From an uncultured Lachnospiraceae bacterium (GTDB lineage Bacteria; Bacillota; Clostridia; Lachnospirales; Lachnospiraceae): a DNA stretch of 37,583 nt. Position 1 is the stretch's first letter. Each line of letters opens with the position of its first letter. The position numbers were made by a program, and so were the translations under genes. The stretch lies in NCBI GenBank assembly GCA_910578345.1, contig CAJTRA010000004.1:1-37583 (forward strand), given 5' to 3'. Below are positions 14,823-23,474 of the stretch, in pieces. The notes under the pieces were generated by a model. It saw nothing but the letters and a program-made list of their open reading frames with translations, was not told the DNA's origin and did no database searches.

Positions 14823-16820
14823 TTACGCCTGAAAGGAGCCTATCTGATCATGCAGTTCAGAAGCCAGATGCTCCAGCCTGCCTGCAAACTCTTTTAATTG
14901 CGAGATGACCTGAACCTGCTTCTCAGAGATCTGCATCGCCTCCTCTGAATAGGTCAGACAGTAGCCGGAACTGGAATCAATATTCTCAAAGGCATCTGTA
15001 ATATTCTCCTTGGCCTCCACAAATTCCTGCAGCCCATTATATAACACCCGATTGTGTTGATCAATATCCGAGACAGTGCCGGCAATCTCATCAAAGGCAA
15101 TACGCACCTTTGATGTGACCTGGGAGCCCTGGGACAGCAGCGCCGCCACATCCTCTATCTCTGACACCGTTTCATTAATCTGCGCCTGAATCTCCATGAT
15201 CAACTGTCTGATATTCTCGCTTGCTTCCTTTGTCTGTTCTGCCAGACTGCGGATCTCGTCCGCCACGACCGCAAATCCTCTGCCGGCTTCTCCAGCTCTG
15301 GCAGCCTCGATCGATGCATTCAGCGCCAGCAGATTCGTCTGAGAAGATATACGCGTGATCGTGGATATAATATCTGTAATATGCTGGGATTTATCCTCCA
15401 GATCCTCAATTCCCATCTGCAGTTTCCTCATATTTCCCAGGGAACGGTCAGAAGCCTTCTCCAAATCTAAGGTAATTCCCATGCTGTCAGAAATCTTCGT
15501 ATTCACATCGCTCACGAGGACTCTCAGATCCTGGAACTGCGCATGGAACTGATCGATCTGCAACTGGAATTCATTTAACTTCGTCCTGCCATCGGAAACG
15601 TTATGATGCTGCTCACCCATACTGTCTGAGATATGTCCCATCTCATCTCTCACCTGGTCTGCGCCGCTCACCACCTCATCCGTGATCTTTTTTAACACAT
15701 TTGACGACTCCCTGATATCGTGCGCAGCATTGGAAGAAAGATCCAGAATGCCCTTAAGACTATCCATCATGTCGCCGAAACCAGCAGAAAGCCGCCCTAC
15801 TTCGTCCTTCTTTCCAGTTGCGATCTTCTGAGTCAAGTCTCTTGTCGTCACTGCCTTTGTCAATTTCTCAACCGGCATCATCATCCTGGTTGCCGTAATG
15901 CTGACGATCAGAATGCATAAAACAAAAGAAATGCCGATCGCCACAATGAAATCCCGAACCATCGTGATCGTATTCGCATTCAATACCGCCCGGTCCACCG
16001 CGATCGCCAGTTTCCAGCCACAGGCCGAGATGTCCGCTGTAAAGATCGCTCTCTTTACGCCATCATAATCTTCCACCGAAACAACTTCTCCCTTGTCAGA
16101 GAAAAATGTATTCTCAAGTTCTCCGTAAGGGTTCCCCTCCAAATCCCGGATCGACACCGGCTCATCATTCACGTAGCCATAATCTGCGTTAGGGTGCACC
16201 ACCAATCCCATATTCTGGTCGAGCAGCATGGCATAGCTGTCGTCAGGCACTGTGCACTGATTCACTGTGTACATAATCCTATCAATAAAAATGTCTTCCG
16301 CCAGAACCCCCGCCATAGATGTACCCTGCATAATCTTACGTGCAATCGTTATAACCATCCTTCCTGAGTCTGTGTCCCGGTAAGGAGCAGAATAGTAGAT
16401 GCCTTCCTGTTGCGCAGCATTTACATACCAGTCCCGGTTCGTAAAATCAATCGCCGGATCCGGTTCATAACCACTCGCCGCTGTCATCCGGTTACTCTCA
16501 CTGACATAATAGATATCATACAAGACATTGTCCTTATTATGATTTTCCAAAAGCTCAGTCAGATAAGTGAGCAATGGCTCATGTTCTGTCCGGTTGTCAA
16601 TCTCGATCGTAGCAGCGATCGTATCCAGAAAGATTTCCTGCTCTTTCAGCCAGAGTTCTATTTCTTCAGCGCTGTTCTGTGCCAGAGATTCTGCATTCTT
16701 ATGCTCTGTATTCTTCAATTCTCCGGAAGTATTCACATAACTGATCATTGACGAGATCGTGAGGCAGATCACACAGATCAGACATGTCTCCAGAACAAGT
16801 TTCCCCTTTAAGCTTTTCAT
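14823..16820 (-). CDS. Methyl-accepting chemotaxis protein, dCache sensor
   Basis: A 665-aa transmembrane chemoreceptor. Membrane helix 1 is at about residues 7-28. An extracellular dCache-type domain (about 35-280) carries NRDWYVNAAQQEG and YSAPYRDTDSG, typical of amino-acid-binding Cache modules. Membrane helix 2 is at about 285-308, followed by a HAMP domain with PVEKLTKAV. The cytoplasmic signalling tip is TNLLALNASIEAARAGEAGR. No CheR-binding pentapeptide is seen at the C-terminus. AGAAGGAGAG precedes the ATG. It could signal to flagella or pili; the PilT operon nearby is suggestive, but no che genes are present here. Confidence 0.92.
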   Translation of the reverse strand: MKSLKGKLVLETCLICVICLTISSMISYVNTSGELKNTEHKNAESLAQNSAEEIELWLKEQEIFLDTIAATIEIDNRTEHEPLLTYLTELLENHNKDNVLYDIYYVSESNRMTAASGYEPDPAIDFTNRDWYVNAAQQEGIYYSAPYRDTDSGRMVITIARKIMQGTSMAGVLAEDIFIDRIMYTVNQCTVPDDSYAMLLDQNMGLVVHPNADYGYVNDEPVSIRDLEGNPYGELENTFFSDKGEVVSVEDYDGVKRAIFTADISACGWKLAIAVDRAVLNANTITMVRDFIVAIGISFVLCILIVSITATRMMMPVEKLTKAVTTRDLTQKIATGKKDEVGRLSAGFGDMMDSLKGILDLSSNAAHDIRESSNVLKKITDEVVSGADQVRDEMGHISDSMGEQHHNVSDGRTKLNEFQLQIDQFHAQFQDLRVLVSDVNTKISDSMGITLDLEKASDRSLGNMRKLQMGIEDLEDKSQHITDIISTITRISSQTNLLALNASIEAARAGEAGRGFAVVADEIRSLAEQTKEASENIRQLIMEIQAQINETVSEIEDVAALLSQGSQVTSKVRIAFDEIAGTVSDIDQHNRVLYNGLQEFVEAKENITDAFENIDSSSGYCLTYSEEAMQISEKQVQVISQLKEFAGRLEHLASELHDQIGSFQA

Positions 16821-16857
16821 TCCTACTCTCCTTCTCTTTCTCTATCCTGGCGCTCTT

Positions 16858-16945
16858 AAGTCTCTCCCATCTTTACAAGCTTTGCTGCCTTGATCAGCCG
16901 ATCAGGCAATTCAAGTCTCTCCCATCTTTACAAGCTTTGCTGCCT
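16858..16945. repeat. 33-bp direct duplication of the prfA 3' end
   Basis: The 33 bases at 16858-16890 are repeated exactly at 16913-16945, 55 bp away. The right copy is the real end of prfA, encoding AKLVKMGET and stopping with TGA. The left copy lies beyond that stop and would encode the same tail ending in TAA. The bases between hold GATC-rich sequence. This looks like a slippage or repair duplication that left prfA intact. Confidence 0.85.
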
Positions 16946-17993
16946 GATCGGCGGCTATGCAGGCGTCAATGATCTCCTGAATGTCGCCGTTCATTATCTT
17001 ATCCAGCTTATAGATCGTCAGGTTAATGCGATGGTCCGTCACACGTCCTTGCGGGAAATTGTATGTTCTGATTTTCTCGGAACGGTCCCCTGTCCCGATC
17101 TGGCTTCTGCGCATCTCTGCCTCCGCATCATGACGCTGCTGCTGCTCAATGTCATATAGTTTCGCTTTCAGCAGTGCAAAAGCCTTCGCCTTATTCTGGA
17201 TCTGGGACTTCTCTGTCTGACTGTATACCACGATTCCTGTAGGGTAATGCGTCAGACGAACAGCCGAGTCTGTCGTATTTACACACTGACCGCCATTGCC
17301 GGATGCCCGCATAACATCGATCCTTACATCTTTATCGTCAATAACAATATCGATATCATCATCCACTTCCGGCATCACTGCCACGCTGATTGTAGAGGTA
17401 TGGATACGGCCGCCTGATTCTGTTTCCGGCACACGTTGTACCCGATGTACACCACTCTCATATTTCAGGACAGAATAAGCCCCCTGTCCTGTCACCATGA
17501 AGGTTACACTCTTCATGCCGCCGATACCGATCTCCTCCACCTCCATCGTCTCCACCGACCAGCGTCTGCTCTCTGCATAGTGGACATACATACGATAGAT
17601 CTCCGCCGCAAACAAAGCTGCCTCATCCCCACCCGCGCCGGCACGGATCTCCACGATCACATTCTTCTCATCGTTAGGATCCTTGGGCAGCAGCAAGATC
17701 TTCAATTCCTTCTCCAACTCTTCCACGCGCCTCTTTGCCTCGGCAAGCTCTTCTTTGAGCATTTCCCGCATCTCTTCATCCGACTCGCTTTCCAGCAAAG
17801 AAAGGGAATCCTCGATATCCTGGTTACACTTCTTATATTCTCTGTAAGCAGTTACAATCGGGGTGAGATTGCTCTGCTCTTTCATCAGCGCACGGAAACG
17901 TTCCTGATTATTCGCCACGTCCGGTTCGCTCAGTTCATTCATGATCTCTTCAAATTTTCTCAACAAATCATCTAATCTGTCAAACATAATCAC
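16911..17993 (-). CDS. prfA: Peptide chain release factor 1
   Basis: A 360-aa class I release factor that reads UAA and UAG stops and hydrolyses peptidyl-tRNA. The stop-recognition motif is PET (189-191, in the PxT position of RF1) and the catalytic GGQ is at 234-236 (SGNGGQCVNTT). N-terminal coiled helices span about 5-105. Translation can begin at GTG (17991-17993) five bases after AGGAAGG or at an ATG two codons later; GTG has the better spacing, while the ATG gives the usual family start MFDRL. It follows prmC, whose product methylates the GGQ glutamine, so enzyme and substrate are co-transcribed. Confidence 0.95.
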   Translation of the reverse strand: MIMFDRLDDLLRKFEEIMNELSEPDVANNQERFRALMKEQSNLTPIVTAYREYKKCNQDIEDSLSLLESESDEEMREMLKEELAEAKRRVEELEKELKILLLPKDPNDEKNVIVEIRAGAGGDEAALFAAEIYRMYVHYAESRRWSVETMEVEEIGIGGMKSVTFMVTGQGAYSVLKYESGVHRVQRVPETESGGRIHTSTISVAVMPEVDDDIDIVIDDKDVRIDVMRASGNGGQCVNTTDSAVRLTHYPTGIVVYSQTEKSQIQNKAKAFALLKAKLYDIEQQQRHDAEAEMRRSQIGTGDRSEKIRTYNFPQGRVTDHRINLTIYKLDKIMNGDIQEIIDACIAADQAAKLVKMGET

Positions 17994-18079
17994 CCATGCC
18001 TTCCTTTCTGTAAATGGATCTGCTTTCTAAGACAATCACCCGTGAAATCCACGGACACCCTATCGCTCCCTGTCGGATT

Positions 18080-18970
18080 TCATCTAAGGCTGCTGGGACT
18101 CCATACGCCCTGCACCACCCTGTCATTCCCTCCATAATCCTGGAAGACTTCTATCTGTTTGAACCCAGCATCTTCCAGCAGACGGGATACCTCTTTCCCC
18201 TGGTCAGACCCGATCTCCATAAAAAGCATTCCGCCACTGTACAGATACCCGCCTGCCTGTGCCGCGATCTGCCTGTAAAAAGAAAGCCCATCCTCACCGC
18301 CATCCAATGCCATCCGCGGTTCATGATTCTTCACTTCCGGCATCAATGTTTCTATAACACTCGTTCTTATATAAGGAGGGTTTGACACAATAATATCAAA
18401 CTTCTCCTCTCCAGGCAGACTCCGGAACAGATCACTCTGCAGAAAAGCCGCGCATAAAGCCCTCTCTCCTGTACCTGTCCGAGCAGTCATTTCGGCATTC
18501 CGCTCCGCTGTCTGCAAGGCTTCCGGGGAAAGATCCGTTCCAATCCCTGTACAGTCATTCGAATAGTACAGCAGACTTAACAGAATACACCCGGAACCCG
18601 TACACAGATCCAGAATCCGCATGCCGTCATGAAGATTGCGCAGTACCTCCTCTACCAGAATCTCCGTGTCCTGCCGCGGCACAAGCACATTCTCATCCAC
18701 AGCGAAAGTTAATCCCATAAATTCCTGGGCGCCTGTAATCTGCTGGAGCGGTACACGGCTCTGTCTTCTCACAACAGCCGCTTTATACCGGTTCTTCTCT
18801 TCCTGAGAGATCTCACGGTCTCCATGGGCTAACAGCGTATTCCTGTCCGTCCCGCAACACCATTCGAGAAGTAGTCTCGCATCCAGTGCAGCATCAGGAA
18901 CCTCTGCCAAAGTCAGTTCTTCCCGTCCCCATCTGTATAGCATTTCATAAGTCCATTCATTATATAACAT
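18080..18970 (-). CDS. prmC: Release-factor glutamine methyltransferase PrmC
   Basis: A 296-aa SAM-dependent methyltransferase that modifies the GGQ glutamine of RF1 and RF2. The N-terminal helical domain (1-85) binds the release factor. The SAM loop is DLCTGSGCI (121-129) and the substrate motif NPPY is at 197-200. AAGGAT lies upstream of the ATG. It sits 86 bp before prfA and 55 bp after the DUF1385 gene on the same strand, an order common in Clostridia. Length and motifs are normal. Confidence 0.95.
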   Translation of the reverse strand: MLYNEWTYEMLYRWGREELTLAEVPDAALDARLLLEWCCGTDRNTLLAHGDREISQEEKNRYKAAVVRRQSRVPLQQITGAQEFMGLTFAVDENVLVPRQDTEILVEEVLRNLHDGMRILDLCTGSGCILLSLLYYSNDCTGIGTDLSPEALQTAERNAEMTARTGTGERALCAAFLQSDLFRSLPGEEKFDIIVSNPPYIRTSVIETLMPEVKNHEPRMALDGGEDGLSFYRQIAAQAGGYLYSGGMLFMEIGSDQGKEVSRLLEDAGFKQIEVFQDYGGNDRVVQGVWSPSSLR

Positions 18971-19025
18971 ATGCTATCCTTATCACATACTGTGCCGCAA
19001 TCTTCCTTTTTTCGCCGGAGACTTT

Positions 19026-20030
19026 CTATGACGTCTCCTCTTCCTCCGCCTGCCCTTCCTCTACCAGCCAGGAATCATCTACCTCATAGCCAAACGTCTC
19101 GTATAAATAGCTTTTCCAGTCAAATACCGCTTCTACTGCTGCAATGGCCACTTCAACCATACTCTCATCCGGCTCTTTGGTTGTCAGTCTCTGCAGCCAC
19201 ATACCAGGTGCGGAAATAATTCTGACCAGAATATGATTGCTCCTGCCTGCTAGACGAATAATTTCATACGATATTCCGGCAATTACCGGGATCAGAGCAA
19301 TTCGGATCAAAACACGGTAGACTGGATTCTCCACGCGGATAAAGAAAAAAAGCACGATGCTGACCAACATTACAAACAACATAAAGCTCGTTCCGCATCT
19401 CTTGTGCTGTTTGGAACTGCGCATTACATTCCTGACTGTCAGCGGACGTCCTTTTTCAATACAGTTGATACACTTATGTTCGGCACCGTGATACCGATAA
19501 AGACGGTTAATATCTTTCATCAGGGAAATACTCAGCACATATAGCACAAAAATAACAATGCGAAGTACTCCTTCTATGATCGACATAAAGGAAGCGCTTC
19601 TGATATATTCCGAAAAGAGGGACGTCACAAAATAAGGCAGCACCATGAAAATCCCTATGGCAAGCGCAAACGAAACGATCATTACGATCACACTAAGCAC
19701 CTGGTCCGCCTTATCCTTGAATAGTTTATGGAACGCTTTATCTGTCACCGTCTCTTTCGCTTCCTCGTCCTCATAGAAAGAAGCCGAATAATTCAGGCTT
19801 CTCATTCCTAAGATCATAGAATCCAGAAATTGAAAGATTCCTCTTACGAACGGAATGGTCTTTACCTTGCTATCATGTAAGATTCCAAGATAATGCTCTA
19901 CTTCAACCTCGATCTCTCCATCCGGTTTCCTGACCGCTACAGCATACTGATCCTTATTCTTCATCATAATACCTTCTAGAACCGCCTGTCCACCGATCCC
20001 GGAATACTGTGTTTTCTTCTTTCTGCTCAT
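19026..20030 (-). CDS. DUF1385 (YqhQ-like) membrane protein
   Basis: A 334-aa integral membrane protein of the DUF1385 family. It starts with IGGQAVLEGIMMK, then has hydrophobic helices at about 105-135, 150-175, 215-235 and 240-265. The conserved YRYHGAEHK with the following CINC (about 177-190) and the QHKRCGTSF motif are the family hallmarks and may bind metal. The biochemical role is unknown; neighbours are rpmE and prmC. A GAGGG site precedes the ATG. The acidic C-terminal tail (VEEGQAEEEETS) is cytoplasmic by the positive-inside rule only if the helix count is even, which I cannot confirm. Confidence 0.85.
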   Translation of the reverse strand: MSRKKKTQYSGIGGQAVLEGIMMKNKDQYAVAVRKPDGEIEVEVEHYLGILHDSKVKTIPFVRGIFQFLDSMILGMRSLNYSASFYEDEEAKETVTDKAFHKLFKDKADQVLSVIVMIVSFALAIGIFMVLPYFVTSLFSEYIRSASFMSIIEGVLRIVIFVLYVLSISLMKDINRLYRYHGAEHKCINCIEKGRPLTVRNVMRSSKQHKRCGTSFMLFVMLVSIVLFFFIRVENPVYRVLIRIALIPVIAGISYEIIRLAGRSNHILVRIISAPGMWLQRLTTKEPDESMVEVAIAAVEAVFDWKSYLYETFGYEVDDSWLVEEGQAEEEETS

Positions 20031-20070
20031 TCTGTATTACCCTCTTTGATTTGTAGTAAACGACATAACA

Positions 20071-20095
20071 GATTGCTGCATCCGGTTTCTGTCAA
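20071..20095 (-). promoter_or_regulatory. Promoter for DUF1385-prmC-prfA
   Basis: On the minus strand a perfect TTGACA lies at 20090-20095. A TGTTAT-like -10 (4 of 6) occurs 19 bases downstream at about 20065-20070, or a weaker TCTGTT at 17 bases. The -35 is ideal and the -10 poor. It lies after the rpmE terminator, so it would give the DUF1385 operon its own start. Confidence 0.4.
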
Positions 20096-20151
20096 AGCCA
20101 TATCCAAAAGCTTTTACAGAACAGAACGCACAATTTCCACTGCCATTAACT

Positions 20152-20182
20152 ATAAAAAGGGTGAGATCAGCACCTCACCCTT
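20152..20182 (-). terminator. rpmE terminator
   Basis: AAGGGTGAG (20157-20165) and CTCACCCTT (20174-20182) form a 9-bp stem with an eight-base loop. On the minus strand it is followed by TTTTTAT. It begins 13 bp after the rpmE stop. It isolates rpmE from the DUF1385 operon. Confidence 0.8.
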
Positions 20183-20194
20183 CCTGTACAAAAC

Positions 20195-20401
20195 TTATTT
20201 GCTTTCCACACCGTATTTCTTATTGAACTTATCAATACGTCCGCGAGCCTGTGCAGCTTTCTGCTGACCTGTGTAGAATGAATGACATTTAGAACAAACT
20301 TCTACATGAATCTCCGGTTTCGTGGAACCGGTCACAAATGTGTTTCCACAGTTACATGTTACGGTTGCCTGATAATACTCAGGATGGATTCCTTCTTTCA
20401 T
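20195..20401 (-). CDS. rpmE: Ribosomal protein L31, zinc-binding type
   Basis: A 68-aa large-subunit protein. It has CNCGN near residue 16 and CSKCH near residue 36, the four-Cys zinc site of the C+ paralog, which is displaced by a C- form under zinc limitation in some Firmicutes. The start MKEGIHPEY is standard for the family; a longer in-frame reading to 20548 would add an implausible N-terminus and cover the promoter. A GGAG lies thirteen bases upstream of the ATG, which is long spacing. It lies between rho and the DUF1385 gene. Confidence 0.93.
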   Translation of the reverse strand: MKEGIHPEYYQATVTCNCGNTFVTGSTKPEIHVEVCSKCHSFYTGQQKAAQARGRIDKFNKKYGVESK

Positions 20402-20508
20402 CTTTGTAACTAAACTCCTTTCTCTGCCTACCTTATAAAATTCAAACAATACAAGCGTTACCGCCGTTATTTTCTCATCCCATGCTGTCCTGAACCAACA
20501 GCTTTTAC

Positions 20509-20537
20509 ATTGTAGCATAGGACTTTCAAGGATGCAA
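20509..20537 (-). promoter_or_regulatory. rpmE promoter
   Basis: TTGCAT (20532-20537) and TACAAT (20509-20514) are 17 bases apart on the minus strand, each close to consensus. The leader from about 20502 to the ATG at 20401 is about 100 bases, long enough for an autoregulatory structure such as the Firmicutes L31 leader; I could not confirm that fold. Confidence 0.65.
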
Positions 20538-20587
20538 GTCTTTTCCAAGAAATTCTACAGGAACTATTGTCGGGCGTCAAAGAACCA

Positions 20588-21934
20588 TTACAGAAATTTC
20601 ATCTTCTTGACCATATTGACAAATTCAAAATTATTCTTCGTCCTTGCAAACATATCTAAGATTTTCTCCACGGCCTCATCCGCTTTCATACCGTTTAACG
20701 CTTTGCGGATAATATTGATCGCCTCCAGCTCATCCGGAGACAGAAGCAGATCTTCCCTTCTTGTGCTGGACTTCGGAATGTCGATTGCCGGAAATACTCT
20801 CTTCTCGGAAAGTTTACGGTCCAGTACCATTTCCATATTACCGGTTCCTTTAAATTCCTCATAAATAACATCATCCATTTTACTGCCCGTCTCCACAAGG
20901 GCCGTCGCAAGAATCGTCAGACTGCCGCCCTCCCGCATATTACGGGCAGCACCGAAGATCCGCTTTGGCATATGTAAGGCCGCCGGATCCAAACCACCTG
21001 AAAGTGTACGTCCACTGGGAGGAACAACAAGATTATAGGCCCGCGTCAAACGGGTGATACTGTCTAACAGAATCACTACATCCCTGCCATGCTCCACAAG
21101 ACGCTTCGCGCGCTCGATCACCATCTCAGACACTCTCTTATGATGTTCCGGCAGTTCATCGAAAGTAGAATAGATCACCTCCACGTTTGGCCCTTCGATT
21201 GCTTCCTTAATATCTGTCACTTCCTCAGGACGCTCGTCAATTAACAGAATAATCAGATGCGCATCCGATGTCGTCCTGGTAATAGACTTCGCCACCGCTT
21301 TTAATAAGGTAGTCTTACCAGCTTTCGGTGGTGACACAATCATGCCTCTCTGCCCCTTGCCGACCGGGCTGATCAGATCCATGATCCGCATCGCCACGGA
21401 TGCGCCAGGTGTCTCCAATTTCAGTCTTTCATTCGGGAAGATCGGCGTCAAATCCTCGAAACTTGGCCTGCGCATGGCAATTTCCGGAGGATAACCGTTG
21501 ATCGACTTGACATACAGAAGCGCGCTGAACTTCTCGTTCTGCGTCTTGACTCGCGTATTTCCTTCTAATATATCACCTGTTTTCAATCCAAAACGGCGAA
21601 TCTGACTGGGCGCCACATAAACATCATTCTCACCAGGCAGATAATTCTCACAACGGATAAATCCAAATCCATCGCTCATCACTTCCAGGATCCCGCTGGC
21701 TGTGATACCGCTATCCAATTCTGCCGGAAACTTCTCTTCCTCAACATTCTCCTTCTTCACAGGCGCCACAGACTTCACTGCTACTTCTTTCCCGGCAGCC
21801 TTGTCCTTCTCATCCTCCGCCAGCATAAGCGCCACAATCTGCGCTTTCTTCATGGTCGAAGTGCCCTTGATCCCTCTTGCCTTGGCAATCGCCTTCAAAT
21901 CAGCAAGCGCAAGCGATTCATATTTCTCTCTCAT
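20588..21934 (-). CDS. rho: Transcription termination factor Rho
   Basis: A 448-aa hexameric RNA helicase. The Rho N-terminal helical region (1-40) is followed by a charged linker (42-77) that lengthens the protein beyond the E. coli form. The RNA-binding cold-shock-like fold follows at about 78-150 (DGFGFIRCENYLPGENDVY). Walker A is SPPKAGKTT (201-209) and Walker B is VVILLDSITR; the Q/R-loop region contains GGLDPAAL. The start is the ATG at 21932-21934 after AGGAGG; an upstream in-frame ATG pair lacks a site. It sits upstream of rpmE on the same strand, the common clostridial order. Confidence 0.95.
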   Translation of the reverse strand: MREKYESLALADLKAIAKARGIKGTSTMKKAQIVALMLAEDEKDKAAGKEVAVKSVAPVKKENVEEEKFPAELDSGITASGILEVMSDGFGFIRCENYLPGENDVYVAPSQIRRFGLKTGDILEGNTRVKTQNEKFSALLYVKSINGYPPEIAMRRPSFEDLTPIFPNERLKLETPGASVAMRIMDLISPVGKGQRGMIVSPPKAGKTTLLKAVAKSITRTTSDAHLIILLIDERPEEVTDIKEAIEGPNVEVIYSTFDELPEHHKRVSEMVIERAKRLVEHGRDVVILLDSITRLTRAYNLVVPPSGRTLSGGLDPAALHMPKRIFGAARNMREGGSLTILATALVETGSKMDDVIYEEFKGTGNMEMVLDRKLSEKRVFPAIDIPKSSTRREDLLLSPDELEAINIIRKALNGMKADEAVEKILDMFARTKNNFEFVNMVKKMKFL

Positions 21935-22055
21935 ACATTCCTCCTGTATTTTCATCAATCATTGTTATACATTCTTCCGTATATGTTCTTTCGTCTAGGG
22001 ATTTAAAACCTGATGTGCCATTCGAAATGCTCTATCATGTCATCTGTTATTGGAC

Positions 22056-22061
22056 ATTATA
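22056..22061 (-). promoter_or_regulatory. Possible rho -10 element
   Basis: A perfect TATAAT lies on the minus strand at 22056-22061, about 120 bp upstream of the rho ATG. The hexamer 17 bases upstream is TTCCTA, a poor -35. The leader of about 115 bases could serve Rho-dependent autoregulation, which is known in other bacteria. The region 21935-22279 otherwise holds only this signal and the malic enzyme promoter. Confidence 0.4.
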
Positions 22062-22186
22062 CACTACCTTTTTCGAAATAGGAAGTATTTTTTTGATATT
22101 GCATGAAAAAAGAAATGAGGATATACTGTTACTGCATTCTTTTGCTTTGGGAGGGTCAATACATGCCGATTCTCCGGCAGGAATTC

Positions 22187-22252
22187 TTGTATACATTCAT
22201 TACCGTATGATAGAATTAAGTAACATGAATATACAGAATATTCTATATTCTG
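22187..22252 (+). promoter_or_regulatory. Malic enzyme promoter and downstream dyad
   Basis: TTGTAT (22187-22192) and TAGAAT (22211-22216) are 18 bases apart. Just downstream CAGAATA (22234-22240) and TATTCTG (22246-22252) form a 7-bp dyad around a five-base loop, within the transcript leader and 28 bp before the ATG. The dyad is well placed to be an operator or a translational switch. Confidence 0.5.
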
Positions 22253-22279
22253 ACCGTAAAGTAAAGTGAGGTACTTACT

Positions 22280-23434
22280 ATGACACCAAATGAAAAAGCA
22301 CTGAGACTACATAAAGAATGGAACGGTAAACTGGAAACCGTCGCCAAATCTGCTGTTAAGACAAGGGAAGATCTTGCGCTTGCCTATACTCCAGGCGTAG
22401 CAGAACCATGCAAAATAATCGCGCAGGACAAAGAAGCCGCCTACACCTATACCTGGAAATCCAACACCGTGGCTGTTGTGTCTGACGGAAGCGCTGTCCT
22501 GGGATTAGGCAATATCGGTCCTTATGCCGCTATGCCTGTTATGGAAGGAAAAGCCGTGTTATTCAAGGAATTCGGCGGTGTCAACGCCGTACCAATCTGT
22601 CTTGACACGCAAGATACAGAAGAAATCATCAAGGCTGTCACTTATCTGGCGCCTGGTTTCGGCGGTATCAATCTGGAAGATATCAGCGCTCCCCGCTGTT
22701 TTGAGATTGAGGAACGTCTCAAAGAGATTCTGGACATCCCCGTCTTCCACGACGACCAGCACGGAACTGCGATTGTCGTCCTGGCCGGGATTATCAACGC
22801 ACTGAAAGTAGTTGGCAAACAGAAAGAATCCTGTAAAGTTGTCGTCAACGGAGCCGGCAGCGCAGGCGTTGCAATCACCAAATTACTGCTCAGATATGGA
22901 TTTTCCAATATTATTATGTGTGACAAGACCGGTATCCTAAGCCAGAAAACGGAAGGTTTAAATTGGATGCAGCAACAGATGGTCAAGATCACCAACCAAA
23001 ACAACGAGTCCGGCCTACTTGCAGATGCCTTAAGAGGAGCCGATCTCTTTGTAGGCGTTTCTGCACCGAATATAGTAACGCCCGATATGGTATCTTCCAT
23101 GAACCATGATGCCATCCTTTTTGCAATGGCTAACCCTGTGCCGGAAATCATGCCGGATCTAGCCAAGGCAGCCGGCGCCAGAATCGTCGGGACAGGCCGT
23201 TCTGACTTCCCAAACCAGGTCAATAATGTTGTGGCTTTTCCTGGCATCTTCAAAGGCGCCCTGGAAGGGCGCGCTGTACAAATCACAGAGGAAATGAAAT
23301 TAGCTGCCGCACATGCCATTGCAGGCCTGGTCCCGAACGAGGACTTAAATGAAGATAACATCATGCCAGAGGCATTCGATCCAAAAGTTGCACAGGTCGT
23401 TGCCGAAGCAGTGAAATCCCATATCAGATCATAA
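22280..23434 (+). CDS. NAD-dependent malic enzyme
   Basis: A 384-aa single-domain malic enzyme that oxidatively decarboxylates malate to pyruvate and carbon dioxide. The N-terminal part has LAYTPGVAEPC (catalytic Tyr) and the metal/substrate region VLFKEFGGVNAVPICLDTQD (the Lys). The conserved HDDQHGTAIV follows, then the nucleotide-binding NGAGSAGVAI and the GVSAPNIVT motif. Length fits the short bacterial form without a phosphotransacetylase domain. GTGAGG lies upstream of the ATG. Cofactor preference for NAD is inferred from family resemblance only. It is followed by the radical SAM gene after 40 bp, with no terminator seen. Confidence 0.93.
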   Translation: MTPNEKALRLHKEWNGKLETVAKSAVKTREDLALAYTPGVAEPCKIIAQDKEAAYTYTWKSNTVAVVSDGSAVLGLGNIGPYAAMPVMEGKAVLFKEFGGVNAVPICLDTQDTEEIIKAVTYLAPGFGGINLEDISAPRCFEIEERLKEILDIPVFHDDQHGTAIVVLAGIINALKVVGKQKESCKVVVNGAGSAGVAITKLLLRYGFSNIIMCDKTGILSQKTEGLNWMQQQMVKITNQNNESGLLADALRGADLFVGVSAPNIVTPDMVSSMNHDAILFAMANPVPEIMPDLAKAAGARIVGTGRSDFPNQVNNVVAFPGIFKGALEGRAVQITEEMKLAAAHAIAGLVPNEDLNEDNIMPEAFDPKVAQVVAEAVKSHIRS

Positions 23435-23474
23435 GCGCAGTGGACGCGATGGTTAAGGCACAGGATATCTATTT

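Noticed and set aside
20402..20548. N-terminal extension of L31 to 20548
   Set aside because: It would cover the promoter and lacks a ribosome site; the MKEGIHPEY start is standard.
22642..23364. Long minus-strand open frame opposite malic enzyme
   Set aside because: It mirrors the codon pattern of the malic enzyme gene, has no ribosome site and gives no recognisable protein.
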